This document shows, one piece after another, positions 53,740 to 62,662 of a stretch of DNA of 64,000 nt (its first letter is position 1; the number at the start of each line of letters is the position of its first letter). The translations under genes were made by a program, and so were the position numbers. The DNA comes from Lactobacillus sp. (GTDB lineage Bacteria; Bacillota; Bacilli; Lactobacillales; Lactobacillaceae), in assembly GCA_022651245.1 (NCBI GenBank), contig JALCQM010000001.1, forward strand, positions 99,531 to 163,530, given 5' to 3'. The notes under the pieces are model-generated. The model was not told the origin of the DNA. It did no database searches and saw only the letters and a list, made by a program, of their open reading frames with translations.

Positions 53740-53790
53740 CTTTGCCAAATTATTTTGGATTTATATTGCAAAAAGCGGTTGCAAGCAGTA
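53740..53790. promoter_or_regulatory. Candidate DeoR operator and cre-like region
   Basis: CTTTGCCAAATTATTTTGGA (53740-53759) is nearly repeated at 57806 upstream of lacD. Next to it TTGCAAAAAGCGGTTGCAA contains an 11-of-14 cre match. Further TTTGCAAA copies lie near 53685 and 53729. Confidence 0.5.
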
Positions 53791-53857
53791 CGATCAAGAT
53801 GCAAACAACCATTAAGTTGCTGTTTGAACACGGTATTATGTTAGGAGATGTGTTTGT

Positions 53858-54328
53858 TTGAAATTAATCGATTCGCAGTATCTCTTTACGCACCAGCACT
53901 TTGCCAACCGAGACGAGGCCCTCACCGCGCTCGCCTCAGCCCTCACGCAAGGCGGGCGGGTCAAAGACTCGTACCAAAAGGCAATTTTTGACCGCGAGGC
54001 GATCTTCCCCACCGGTTTGCCGACGGGCAAGATCGGCGTAGCGATCCCACACGCTGACTCGCAACACGTGAATCAATCGACGATTGCGGTGGCGACACTG
54101 AATCACCCGGTCACGTTCCAAAACATGGGCGATCCCGATTCAACGGTTGACGTTTCGATCATCATCATGCTGGCCATTGCAGAACCCAAGGGTCAAATCA
54201 CCATGCTGCAAAAGCTGATGTCGATCGTGCAAAACCAAGAACACCTGGACCAGCTCTTGCACTACGATCAGATTTCGGCACTCCAGACGGACCTTGAACA
54301 GACATTTGCTGGCATTCAACTCGCATAG
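53858..54328 (+). CDS. gatA: PTS galactitol-class IIA component
   Basis: 156 residues. Phosphorylation site His65 in VAIPHADSQH; the family runs from MKLIDSQYLF to the C-terminal helix. Start is TTG 53858 with AGGAGATG upstream. First gene of the plus-strand IIA-IIB pair. Confidence 0.85.
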   Translation: MKLIDSQYLFTHQHFANRDEALTALASALTQGGRVKDSYQKAIFDREAIFPTGLPTGKIGVAIPHADSQHVNQSTIAVATLNHPVTFQNMGDPDSTVDVSIIIMLAIAEPKGQITMLQKLMSIVQNQEHLDQLLHYDQISALQTDLEQTFAGIQLA

Positions 54329-54347
54329 TAAAGGAAGGTATTCCATC

Positions 54348-54641
54348 ATGAAAAAAATCCTAGTTGCTTGTGGTTCTGGTATTGCGACCTCGACTGTCGC
54401 GCGTGCGGCATTGGAAGAGCTGATGGCTGATAAAGGCATCGGCGCTGATAAGGTGTCCTTCACGCAGACCTCCATTCCCCAGATTCCTTCGATGGCCAAC
54501 GAGTACGACTTGATCGTCACTACCGCCCGGTATACGGAAGACGTTGGCGTCCCTGTCGTTAATGGGTTGCCCTTCCTCACCAACATTGGTGAAGACGCCG
54601 TCGTCGACAAGATCATCACTCTACTCGGTTTTGACAACTAA
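54348..54641 (+). CDS. gatB: PTS galactitol-class IIB component
   Basis: 97 residues. Phosphorylated Cys8 in LVACGSGIATSTV is the IIB active site of this class. ATG 54348 follows AAGGAAGG. Lies 19 bp after gatA. Confidence 0.88.
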   Translation: MKKILVACGSGIATSTVARAALEELMADKGIGADKVSFTQTSIPQIPSMANEYDLIVTTARYTEDVGVPVVNGLPFLTNIGEDAVVDKIITLLGFDN

Positions 54642-54689
54642 GTAAATCTGATAGGCCTCGCCTGTGAGGTCTATTTTTTTGCAAAAAAA

Positions 54690-54722
54690 CAGCCAATAAT
54701 TTTAGTCAAATTATTGGCTATG
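54690..54722. terminator. Terminator between gatB and lacX-like gene
   Basis: AGCCAATAATTT pairs with AAATTATTGGCT around a short loop (about 54691-54720), preceded by an A-run, so the minus-strand side is the stronger terminator. Confidence 0.65.
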
Positions 54723-54725
54723 TCG

Positions 54726-55592
54726 TTATTTGGTGATCATCGTCTTAAATTCACGGCTCTCTCCTGCAGGCAGTAACTGATTGCCCAGCTTGTAGCGCCA
54801 ATCTGTGACCGGTCCTTTTTGATCTGGTAAGCCGGCGAATGGTTCGAGACAAATAAACGGGGCCTGTTGGTGCTCTGGTGTCCATAAGGTGACATACGGA
54901 AAATCCGCAATCGAAAGCCTGAGTACTTGCCGACCCGCTTGCTCGCGGAGGCTGACTGCCGTCATGTCACGTGCGTCTAATATGACCAAGCCTGAGTCTA
55001 ACAACTGATGCGATAGCGGCAACCGATTAGACTGCGCCGCCAAAAGCGGACTAATCCGCCCATCGCGAAATGGGGCGGGCCCGACTCCTAGCTGGGCAAT
55101 AGGCGAGTGCACGCCTTCGAATTCGAGCACATACGTTTCTAACGGTGCGGCTAACTGGAATCCGGGATGAAATCCCAACGCAAAAGGCATCGTCTCAGTA
55201 TCCGCATTGAACACGTGGTATGTGATCTGCAACCCTTCCGCACTCAGCCAGTACGTCACCGTCAACTCAAAAGCAAACGGATACCGCAATCGCGTCTCAG
55301 CATTCGCCACTAATCGCAAGACGACTGCATCCTCATCTTGTTGCACCACCGTAAAGGGATAATCACGTGCGAAGCCGTGTTGCCCCATTTCGTATTCTTG
55401 TTCCTGCCACTGGTACCGATCAGCGTTGGACTTGCCGATTGCCGGAAAGAGTATCGGCGCATGCCGACGCCAGAACTTTCCCTCTGGTGCCTGCCACAAC
55501 AACTCCGTCCCAGCTGCTGTGGTGAGTTGCGTTAGTTCGGCGCCAAGGGGGTTGATGACGGCTGTGTATTGATCGCAATGAATTGTAATCAT
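54726..55592 (-). CDS. LacX-like aldose 1-epimerase family protein
   Basis: 288 residues. GAELTQL, the conserved RRHAPILFP, MGQHGFARD, and GFHPGF segments fit the LacX branch of the aldose epimerase family. Equilibrates sugar anomers in the cytoplasm. ATG 55592 with GAGGTGGGC upstream; lies 10 bp after the kinase gene. Confidence 0.82.
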   Translation of the reverse strand: MITIHCDQYTAVINPLGAELTQLTTAAGTELLWQAPEGKFWRRHAPILFPAIGKSNADRYQWQEQEYEMGQHGFARDYPFTVVQQDEDAVVLRLVANAETRLRYPFAFELTVTYWLSAEGLQITYHVFNADTETMPFALGFHPGFQLAAPLETYVLEFEGVHSPIAQLGVGPAPFRDGRISPLLAAQSNRLPLSHQLLDSGLVILDARDMTAVSLREQAGRQVLRLSIADFPYVTLWTPEHQQAPFICLEPFAGLPDQKGPVTDWRYKLGNQLLPAGESREFKTMITK

Positions 55593-55602
55593 TTTGCCCA
55601 CC

Positions 55603-56541
55603 TCACATCGGAATGATCTTAACTAGATCATAATACTGCTGGAATAGCTCTGGATTAACAAAGCCAGTCTGAGCTTCCATCGTGTTCAACATCCCCGTCG
55701 TCATCCCGGTGCTGATGACCGTCGTATCATCTTCCAACCGATCCAACGCCATTGCCAATCCCGCCAAGGTCGAATCCCCTGAACCGACTGGATTCACGAC
55801 GTTGATCTTAGGGATCTGCGCCTGGTAAAACTTATCGCCGTGCTTGACGAATGCCCCTGCAGCGCCCAGCGATACCACGATCCACTCAATCCCCGTAAAC
55901 AGCTCAGCCTCTAAGGCTTGCTTTAATGTCGCTAGATTCGTTTTATCGACCGGTCGGTTCAATAACGCAGCCAGCTCATCTTCATTAGGCTTGATCAACA
56001 GTGGCTTATCCGGCCCTTCGATCCCAGCACGCAACGCATCTCCTGAGGCATCTAACAGGACATCAACGTTCTCCTGCGCCGCTAGTGTCACCATCCGCGC
56101 GTAAAAATCACTCGCCAGCCCTCGTGGCAGACTGCCAGAAATCGTCACGAGATCAGATTGACGCAATAGTTTCTGGAAATTAGCTAAGAATTGCTGCGCA
56201 TCGGCTGACGTTAATGTGGGGCCACTCTCCAAGATCTCCGTTTGTGCCCCGTGATCATGCAAAATAGCGATCGAATTGCGCGACTCTTGTTGAATATGTG
56301 AAAAATGATGCTTGATCTGATCGTCATCTAAACGCTCTTCAATGAAGCGGCCAAAATTCCCACCCAACACACCAGTCGCTTCGACGGCATGACTCATTTG
56401 GTGGATGACGCGCGACACATTGAGCCCCTTCCCCCCTGCGGTCTTGCTGACAGACTGGGCCCGATTAACCGTATCAATAGCCAAATGTTCAAGCGGATAT
56501 GCCATATCGATCGATGGATTCATTGTCACTGTTAAGATCAT
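55603..56541 (-). CDS. lacC: PfkB-type tagatose-6-phosphate / 1-phosphofructokinase
   Basis: 312 residues. TVTMNPSID start, KTAGGKGLNVSRV, ISGSLPRG, and the anion-hole/base motif NPVGSGDSTLAG are typical of LacC/FruK. ATG 56541 with AAGGGTGAG upstream; 49 upstream codons are ignored. Between lacX-like and lacD genes, so tagatose-6-phosphate is the likely substrate. Confidence 0.85.
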   Translation of the reverse strand: MILTVTMNPSIDMAYPLEHLAIDTVNRAQSVSKTAGGKGLNVSRVIHQMSHAVEATGVLGGNFGRFIEERLDDDQIKHHFSHIQQESRNSIAILHDHGAQTEILESGPTLTSADAQQFLANFQKLLRQSDLVTISGSLPRGLASDFYARMVTLAAQENVDVLLDASGDALRAGIEGPDKPLLIKPNEDELAALLNRPVDKTNLATLKQALEAELFTGIEWIVVSLGAAGAFVKHGDKFYQAQIPKINVVNPVGSGDSTLAGLAMALDRLEDDTTVISTGMTTGMLNTMEAQTGFVNPELFQQYYDLVKIIPM

Positions 56542-56598
56542 TTTGCTCACCCTTCTATACAACCACGCTGTGCTAGACAGCGATTTTAAGGCCTTAAT

Positions 56599-56655
56599 CC
56601 AAGCATCCTCGCACCATGACTCGTTGTCTGAATCACAGTGCGAGGACAATTGGAT
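56599..56655 (-). other. Intercistronic hairpin between lacD and lacC
   Basis: TCCTCGCAC (56606-56614) pairs with GTGCGAGGA (56638-56646), extended by CCAA/TTGG. No T-run; likely a processing or stability element within the operon. Confidence 0.5.
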
Positions 56656-56707
56656 TGTTGGCCGTGACTTGACGGCATGCAACGACACATTGCGGTTCCG
56701 GTTGACT

Positions 56708-57709
56708 TTAAGCCGTTGTCACCTTGTCCGTCCACGGCGTTGCAGTTTCTGCTAGAACGGCATTTAGACGCTCGATGTTTGCCTTACCCTTGGTTTGTAA
56801 CCATTGCTTTCCTTTTTCCTCACCTTCAGCAGCAAATGGGGCGACCCCCAGCTTCCAAGTGGCCCGGCCGCAAAGCACACCATTAAAACTTGAACCTGCC
56901 GCTTTAGCGAATTTCAACTCTTCTAAGAACAGTTCATTGGTCACACCGGCCGAGAGAAAAATGAACGGTAAATCTGTCGCTTCACTTTGCTCGCGGTAAA
57001 ATGCCGAAGCTTCCTCGCGACTATAGACAGGCTCAACCCCATCGTCAGTAAACCCAGCCACATACGCTTGATTAACCGGCACCTCAACTTTTAAGACCGC
57101 CACATTGTACCGGGGATCACTAAATTCGCGCGTCATTTCAATCACTTTGTGGGGTTTGACCTTGGCGTACGCCGCCCCTGTCGCATCATCAATGCTGGCA
57201 TCATACGAGACTAATTCAAGAAACATCGGCATATCGAGGGCCTTCGCTTCTGCGCCTACGCGTTCAACGAATGCGCGCTTACGATCATTGATCTGCTCCC
57301 CTTCGTCAACGTCGTAATAGAGCAAAAACTTCACAGCGTCGCCGCCTTCTTGGGCAATCCGATACGCGCTTTGGTCTTCGATCAAATCAGGAAAACGGCC
57401 TGGTTCTGTGACATCGTACCCGGTTTTTTCATAAGAGAGCAACAGGCCTGAGCCGGCAGCACGAACGGCCGCGGCAGGTAACCCGTACTCAGGATCGAGT
57501 AAAATTGCGCTCGCATACTTGGTCAATTCTGTGGATACCGCCTTTTTAAAATCAACGATTTCTGTCTCAGACGACGCTGTTCCCGCAGCCTTAGCAATCA
57601 TCTTCTTTAACGAGCCACGCTGATCGATTGCAAGAGCAGAGATGACATTCTGGTCATCAGAGAGGTTCTTCAGGTGTTCCAGTTGTCCAGATGTTAGTTT
57701 TACAGCCAT
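56708..57709 (-). CDS. lacD: Tagatose 1,6-bisphosphate aldolase (class I)
   Basis: 333 residues. Family features: LLLSYEKTGYDVTEPGRFPD, KFLLYYDVDEGEQIND, the Schiff-base lysine region VAVLKVEVPVN and IFLSAGVTNELF. Splits tagatose-1,6-bisphosphate to triose phosphates. ATG 57709 with GGAGG 9 bp upstream. Upstream region holds many TTTGCCAA-type repeats. Confidence 0.9.
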   Translation of the reverse strand: MAVKLTSGQLEHLKNLSDDQNVISALAIDQRGSLKKMIAKAAGTASSETEIVDFKKAVSTELTKYASAILLDPEYGLPAAAVRAAGSGLLLSYEKTGYDVTEPGRFPDLIEDQSAYRIAQEGGDAVKFLLYYDVDEGEQINDRKRAFVERVGAEAKALDMPMFLELVSYDASIDDATGAAYAKVKPHKVIEMTREFSDPRYNVAVLKVEVPVNQAYVAGFTDDGVEPVYSREEASAFYREQSEATDLPFIFLSAGVTNELFLEELKFAKAAGSSFNGVLCGRATWKLGVAPFAAEGEEKGKQWLQTKGKANIERLNAVLAETATPWTDKVTTA

Positions 57710-57769
57710 AAGATACAACCTCCACAAAGTTTTGAATTTTTGCTACCTCGAATACACCTCATAGCTTAC

Positions 57770-57930
57770 ACCATGTTTGCCAAAATGTTTACTACTTTAT
57801 TTAGTCTTTGCCAATTATTTTAGACTATTATTTGGCTAATTACTGGCAAATTACGCTTTTAGCCAACCAAAAGCCAACTATAAATTTTTAAAATTGGCAA
57901 GACGTTTAGCAACCTTTTTCAAAATTTGGC
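57770..57930. promoter_or_regulatory. lacD upstream region with repeated TTTGCCAA motifs
   Basis: CTTTGCCAATTATTTTAGAC (57806-57825) closely matches 53740-53759. Further copies or inverted copies: GTTTGCCAAAAT (57776), TTTGGCTAATTACTGGCAAA (57831), TTTTAGCCAAC, TTGGCAAG and TTTGGCAAAA. A dense operator cluster for the DeoR regulator is the best reading. Confidence 0.55.
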
Positions 57931-57962
57931 AAAAAAATAGGTCACGCCTCATCGCGTGACCT
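57931..57962 (-). terminator. Terminator after the TetM-like gene
   Basis: Minus strand AGGTCACGC-GATGAG-GCGTGACCT followed by ATTTTTTT. Confidence 0.85.
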
Positions 57963-57970
57963 TCAACCAT

Positions 57971-59908
57971 TTATTCCCGATACGGACAGTGCGCCATCGC
58001 CGGTACCTGATCCCACGCCACCGGGTAGCCGGCCCCATGCGCACAAAAGACGGAATCCGGGGTGTTCGGCAAGTCGCTCACCGGTGCATACGCATGCGCC
58101 GCCACCACCGCTTCTTGATCGTGGCACGGCTGGTAACCGGCAACCACGCAATCGAGCTGCCCTTGGCCGTGGGTATAAGCGCGCACCGTTTGCGAATAGC
58201 CTTGCATTTCGCTGACCGGGGCCGTGCCGCTCAAGCGCACTAGCTCCGCGCCGGCTGGCTCAGGTGCCGTGCTCGTCCCACCCATTTTCTGAATATCCGT
58301 CAGGGCTCGGCCAACCTGCGTCTGGCTGACCAACAGCTGGAAGGCATACCACGGCTCAAGCAGCCGACAGGCGCCCACCTGTTTTTGCATCATCAAGCCT
58401 TGGCGCACGGCCCGCCAAGTGGCTTCGCGAAAATCGCCACCGACTGAATGCACGTTGCTGGCGCGCCCACCGATCAACGTGATCTTCAGGTCGGTCAGCG
58501 GCGCGCCGATCAACACCCCGAGGTGTTCTTTGGCGGCCAAGCTGGTCAGCACCTGATGTTGCCAATTGCGCCCCAAGACTTCCAGCGAACAGTCGCTGTC
58601 AAACACCAGCCCACTCCCCGGCGCCCCCGGTTCCAGTAGCAGGTGCACCTCTGAATAATGCCGCAAGGGTTCAAAATGGCCGACCCCTTCGACGGGCGCC
58701 GTCAGCGTTTCGCGGTAGCGGATACTGCCTTGATCAAAAGCCACGGTCAGGTTGAAACGTTCTTGCAAGAGTTGTTGCAAGACCTCCAATTGCACCGTCC
58801 CCATCAGCTGTACCCGCAACTCTTGCAGGTGCGCCGACCAAGACACGTGCAGCTGTGGATCTTCATCATTCAAGATTGCCAAAGCCGCCTGACACGCATG
58901 CAAGTCCTCCGCCAGCGGGTCCAGCCGGTAGGTCAACACTGGCTGCATGACCGGTGTCGCCGCATCCGCCAAGTTGCCGAGGCCAAGACCAGGAAAAGTC
59001 CCGGTCAACCCAGGCAGCACCCCGACATCACCAGCAGCCAGCGCGTCAACGGCGTGTGCCTTGGCTCCATCGTAAACGCGCAGCTGGTTGACTTTTTGGT
59101 CTGGTAGCACCTGATCTTTCGGGTGCAAGGCGCCACCGGTCAATCGTACCCAGGTCAAGCGCTCGCCCTTGGCATCATGGGAGATCTTGAACACGCGCGC
59201 GCCAAAATCGGCCGCAAACTGCGGCGCCTGCGTCCAGCGGGACAAGCCAGCCATCAAGTCGTCGACCCCGGTCAGCTTCAAGGCCGCCCCGGCGTACACC
59301 GGGAACACACGACGCTGCTGGATCAAAGCCTGCACCGTCGCTTCAGGCAAGTGGCCATCCTCTAAGTAAGCGGTCAACACCGCGTCGTCTTGCAACGCTG
59401 CCCCTTCTTGAGTGGCCTCCGCCAACTCACCGGCAACCAAGGTGAAATCCAAGCACCCCGGCGACAACACTGCTTGAAGCTGCGCCAAGGTGCGCGCGTA
59501 ATCCGCCCCCGGCACGTCCAGTTTGTTGACAAAAATGAACGTCGGTACCTGGTAGCGTTGCAGCAAGTCCCACAAGGTGCGCGTATAGCCTTGGACCCCG
59601 GCCGCGGCGCTCACCACCAACACGGCGTAGTCCAATACGCTCAAGACTTGTTCCGTTTGGCTGGCAAAATCGACGTGCCCCGGCGTGTCCAACAACGTCA
59701 AGGCGACGTCTTCGAACTGCAGATTGGCTTGGTGTGAAAAAATCGTGATCCCGCGCGCCTTTTCTAAGGCGTCGGGGTCTAAGAAGGCGTCGCCATTATC
59801 GACTCGGCCGACGGCGCGAACCGCACCAGCCCGGTAAAGAAGGGCCTCTGACAACGTCGTTTTGCCCGCATCGACATGGGCCACAATGCCCGCTGTAATC
59901 TGTTTCAT
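57971..59908 (-). CDS. TetM-family ribosomal-protection-like translational GTPase
   Basis: 645 residues, the usual length for TetM/TetO/TetP. G1 AHVDAGKTT, switch region GITIFS, G3 DTPGH, G4 NKLD, then EF-G-like domains through RASNVHSVGGDFREATWRAVRQG. Binds the ribosome and in known members removes tetracycline. ATG 59908; 19 earlier in-frame codons lack support. GC-rich and codon use like the core genes suggest a long-resident gene, so it may be intrinsic or have another ribosome role. Confidence 0.85.
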   Translation of the reverse strand: MKQITAGIVAHVDAGKTTLSEALLYRAGAVRAVGRVDNGDAFLDPDALEKARGITIFSHQANLQFEDVALTLLDTPGHVDFASQTEQVLSVLDYAVLVVSAAAGVQGYTRTLWDLLQRYQVPTFIFVNKLDVPGADYARTLAQLQAVLSPGCLDFTLVAGELAEATQEGAALQDDAVLTAYLEDGHLPEATVQALIQQRRVFPVYAGAALKLTGVDDLMAGLSRWTQAPQFAADFGARVFKISHDAKGERLTWVRLTGGALHPKDQVLPDQKVNQLRVYDGAKAHAVDALAAGDVGVLPGLTGTFPGLGLGNLADAATPVMQPVLTYRLDPLAEDLHACQAALAILNDEDPQLHVSWSAHLQELRVQLMGTVQLEVLQQLLQERFNLTVAFDQGSIRYRETLTAPVEGVGHFEPLRHYSEVHLLLEPGAPGSGLVFDSDCSLEVLGRNWQHQVLTSLAAKEHLGVLIGAPLTDLKITLIGGRASNVHSVGGDFREATWRAVRQGLMMQKQVGACRLLEPWYAFQLLVSQTQVGRALTDIQKMGGTSTAPEPAGAELVRLSGTAPVSEMQGYSQTVRAYTHGQGQLDCVVAGYQPCHDQEAVVAAHAYAPVSDLPNTPDSVFCAHGAGYPVAWDQVPAMAHCPYRE

Positions 59909-59971
59909 CGCCTGTCTCCGTTTCCTTTTTTCTTTCTCTATCATACGCCAAAAAGGTGGGGACACAAATGA

Positions 59972-59999
59972 GGCTATGATATAAAGCGGTTTTAGCCCA
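59972..59999 (+). repeat. Head fragment of the dispersed repeat, copy C
   Basis: GGCTATGATATAAAGCGG then TTTTAGCCCA matches the heads of copies A and B, but no hairpin follows; the sequence runs straight into the 3' end of the deacylase gene. Confidence 0.6.
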
Positions 60000-60001
60000 C
60001 G

Positions 60002-61147
60002 TTACCCTTGATCGAGAAAAGCCAGCGCCAGCTCTTGATACACGGCGATAAAATCGAAGTACATCGCCGCCGGTAAGCTTTCGTCGGCTTGGTGCATCGT
60101 GGCATTGCCCGGCCCGTAAATGACAAACGGAAACGCCTCTGGTTTGCCTTTGACCAAATTCGAGGCGTCGGTGATCCCAGGCGTCGGCCCGGTTTGCACC
60201 GGCTGGTGCGCGTATTTCGCCCCGATGGTCGTGACCAGCTGCAGCAAGCGGTTATCTGCGGCGGTCGCAATCGGCCACTCGTTCATCAAAGCCCGCATGC
60301 TGATCTGGGCACCCGCCGCATTGGCTTGGTTCAGCAAGTCTGCCAACTTCTCGGTGACCTGATCATTGTTGAATTCCGGGATCGTGCGAACATTGACCAG
60401 CGCGGTGGCCGAATCCGGCAAGGAATTGACCTGCTCGCCGCCATGGCACACATCGACGTTGAAGCGCAACGGCCCCATTTTCCCCGCTGGCACTTGGGCA
60501 AAAGCCGCCTCTGCCTGCACCAAGAATTGCATCAGCGGCAAAAGCGCGTTGGCGCCATTTTCCGGCATCGAACTGTGCGCGGCTTGGCCTTTCGAGGTGA
60601 ATTCGATATCGTACGATCCTTTTTCCGCCGCTGACGCTGCTGCAATCGACGACGGCTCCCCGACGATCAAGCCAGCGACATCAGCCATATCGCCTTGCGC
60701 AGCAAACCAAGCCGAGCCCGCCTCGCCGACTTCTTCGCCCGCCGTCGCCAGCAGGCGGATCGTGCCGCGCTTGGGCAGGCCTTGCGCGTGCAACTCGATC
60801 ATCGCGATCACCATCGCCGCCAAGCCGGCCTTCATATCGGCGACGCCGCGGCCATAAAACGTGCCCTCGCGCGTCGTCAAGTGAAACGGGTCGGTGTGCC
60901 AGCCGTTGCCCGGCGCCACCACATCCATGTGCCCGGAAAAAGCCAGTACCGGCTCGCCGCGACCGATCTCCGCAATCAGATTCGCGCGGTTGCCCGTCAG
61001 CGGTAACACTCGCGCCGCAATCCCATGTCCTGCAAAAAGCTGTTGTAAGTAGTCCGCCACCTGCACCTCATCATCGTTGACCGAGCGGATCTGAATCAGA
61101 TCTGCCAACAACGCGGTCGCCTGTTCTTGCGTAAACACTGTCATCAT
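60002..61147 (-). CDS. M20-family ArgE/DapE-type deacylase
   Basis: 381 residues. Metal ligands in FSGHMDVV, GRGVADMKAG, TAGEEVGE and GPGNATMHQADE; dimerisation domain between. Removes acyl groups from amino acids (succinyl-diaminopimelate desuccinylase or acetylornithine deacetylase type). ATG 61147 follows AAAGGGTG by 6 bp. Preceded on the same strand by a structured RNA ending in a strong terminator 69 bp before the start. Confidence 0.88.
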   Translation of the reverse strand: MMTVFTQEQATALLADLIQIRSVNDDEVQVADYLQQLFAGHGIAARVLPLTGNRANLIAEIGRGEPVLAFSGHMDVVAPGNGWHTDPFHLTTREGTFYGRGVADMKAGLAAMVIAMIELHAQGLPKRGTIRLLATAGEEVGEAGSAWFAAQGDMADVAGLIVGEPSSIAAASAAEKGSYDIEFTSKGQAAHSSMPENGANALLPLMQFLVQAEAAFAQVPAGKMGPLRFNVDVCHGGEQVNSLPDSATALVNVRTIPEFNNDQVTEKLADLLNQANAAGAQISMRALMNEWPIATAADNRLLQLVTTIGAKYAHQPVQTGPTPGITDASNLVKGKPEAFPFVIYGPGNATMHQADESLPAAMYFDFIAVYQELALAFLDQG

Positions 61148-61215
61148 GATCACCCTTTCTGCCTAAGGTCACTTACACCATAACACCAACCGCCTGAAAG
61201 CGTCACCAGAACCGC

Positions 61216-61252
61216 AAAAAAACGCCTCGCTGTCAGATTCAACAGCGAGGCG
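61216..61252 (-). terminator. Strong terminator of the structured RNA
   Basis: Minus strand CGCCTCGCTGT-TGAATCTG-ACAGCGAGGCG followed by seven T. Confidence 0.9.
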
Positions 61253-61597
61253 CAATTGTGAGCTCACGGTAGGCGTACCAAAGACACGTCGGGTTTCCCC
61301 AAAACGTGTCCCGGGCATTTCTCTCGATTAGGAGAGGCGGTTGCCAACCCGCACATTTGTGGTTACGGTGCCTGAGTTGACGCTCAGGGCTTGGATAACA
61401 GCGGCCTCACGCGGGTTGGTCCCGCCATGAGGGTCATGCTACCAGATGTCTCGCCTGTGCCCGATCAGTTCCAGGCCATTTTCAGGATCTATCCCTTAGC
61501 GCGTGTGGAGGCCGACAAGAATCATCGACTGGTACCCCCACTGTTACAACCGGGAAAGCATATGGAGTGGCCACCACCATACCCAGCTGTATAAGCT
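61216..61597 (-). ncRNA. Structured non-coding transcript or long leader RNA
   Basis: About 380 nt between a clear promoter and a strong terminator, with no sizeable coding frame on its own strand. Perfect hairpins include CCTGAG-CTCAGG (61371-61388), CTCTC-GAGAG (61321-61336), GACACGT-ACGTGTC (61283-61310) and the terminator. It does not match RNase P, tmRNA, SRP, 6S or T-box landmarks that I know. It is either a free RNA or a regulatory leader of the deacylase gene. Confidence 0.65.
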
Positions 61598-61603
61598 AAC
61601 CAT

Positions 61604-61632
61604 AGATTACCACGCTCATGTTAAAATGTAAA
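61604..61632 (-). promoter_or_regulatory. Promoter of the structured RNA
   Basis: Minus strand TTTACA (61627-61632), 17-bp spacer, TAATCT (61604-61609), embedded in AT-rich DNA. Confidence 0.75.
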
Positions 61633-61793
61633 CCCTTTATTTTAAATTTATTTTTTTATATACCAAACACTAACAGATTAAGTATATCGCCTTTAAAATA
61701 GATTTAGATTAAATAGACCAATTACTAGATTTTTTTAAATAAGCGCATTACAATGACACCATCAATATTGTTCCTTAGATTGGAGGGCTTTTT
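61633..61793. other. AT-rich promoter-containing interval
   Basis: About 160 bp, very AT-rich, separating the structured RNA from the plus-strand unknown genes. It probably holds divergent promoters; no structure is seen. Confidence 0.35.
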
Positions 61794-62636
61794 ATGCGCG
61801 ATCACTTTCAGACGATTCGCTTCGCGGGTATCACTGCGGCTGCGCAAACGCAGCGCATTCGCCTCCCCTCAGGGCAATACCAACTCCTTGATACCCTCAA
61901 GCTAGGCGCTTATTACTATTTTGACAGCCACGGCAAACCTCTAGACTGGCCTGCTTGGACACTGTTTGTCCAGCACAACGGCGACTTTCTCAAATATCCT
62001 GGCACCCTCAGTATTGGCGATATCCTGAAACTCTCGGGTAAATTGCAAGCAATCAACTTGGAAACTCGGCAGAAGGACGAACACGCCGTTAACCACTTGG
62101 AAAAACGACTAAAGCAAATGGCGCATGAAGTGATTCTAGGTTGGCTGAAACATCTGTCACAGGGAACCCCCATCCTCAAACCTACTTGGAAGCGGCTCAA
62201 TGCCTTACTTGCCGCTTACGATGACAAGGAACTGCCACTAGGAACCCTACTGACGCGCGCTCGCCAGATCATTCAGGCTAACGAACCTTGGCTCCTCAAC
62301 GATTACCGCCTATTGCGTGACGGCCTTTTGCCGATGCTGGCAACGACACAGGCGCAGATCGATCAGCTGATGGCGCCGGCCTTTTTGGGGACCAACGTCC
62401 GGCAAGTTAAAGTTTTCAGCAACTATCAGCCGGACTGGCATCCGCAAGCCAACGACACCAAGCGGTTCTTTGATGAGGATTACCGCCACACCCAGTTCCT
62501 ACAGATTCTTGCCAACCAAGCCTACCAGAAAATGCATCAAGTACCTTTAGCTCATGACAGCTACTATCGCGGCAAAAAGTTCTGGGATCCAAAAATGATT
62601 AACCAGTTCACAGAAGGTGACACCAAGCCAGATTGA
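61794..62636 (+). CDS. Hypothetical protein, paralogue of the next gene
   Basis: 280 residues, not recognised. TTGGAGGG precedes ATG 61794. The first third is beta-rich and includes LSIGDILKLSGKLQAINLETR; the rest is helical (NHLEKRLKQMAHEVILGWLK) with a polar C-terminus. No signal peptide or membrane helix. Shares the order of a GD.L.L.G segment and a helical tail with the following gene, with which it forms an operon. Confidence 0.6.
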   Translation: MRDHFQTIRFAGITAAAQTQRIRLPSGQYQLLDTLKLGAYYYFDSHGKPLDWPAWTLFVQHNGDFLKYPGTLSIGDILKLSGKLQAINLETRQKDEHAVNHLEKRLKQMAHEVILGWLKHLSQGTPILKPTWKRLNALLAAYDDKELPLGTLLTRARQIIQANEPWLLNDYRLLRDGLLPMLATTQAQIDQLMAPAFLGTNVRQVKVFSNYQPDWHPQANDTKRFFDEDYRHTQFLQILANQAYQKMHQVPLAHDSYYRGKKFWDPKMINQFTEGDTKPD

Positions 62637-62662
62637 GCACCATTCAGATTGGAGGAATCATC

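Noticed and set aside
61391..61594. Open frame of 67 codons on the plus strand
   Set aside because: It lies antisense to the structured RNA, has no ribosome site, and its openness follows from GC-rich stems.
61216..61640. T-box or lysine riboswitch before the deacylase
   Set aside because: The conserved T-box sequence and lysine-riboswitch core could not be found by eye, so only a generic structured RNA is called.
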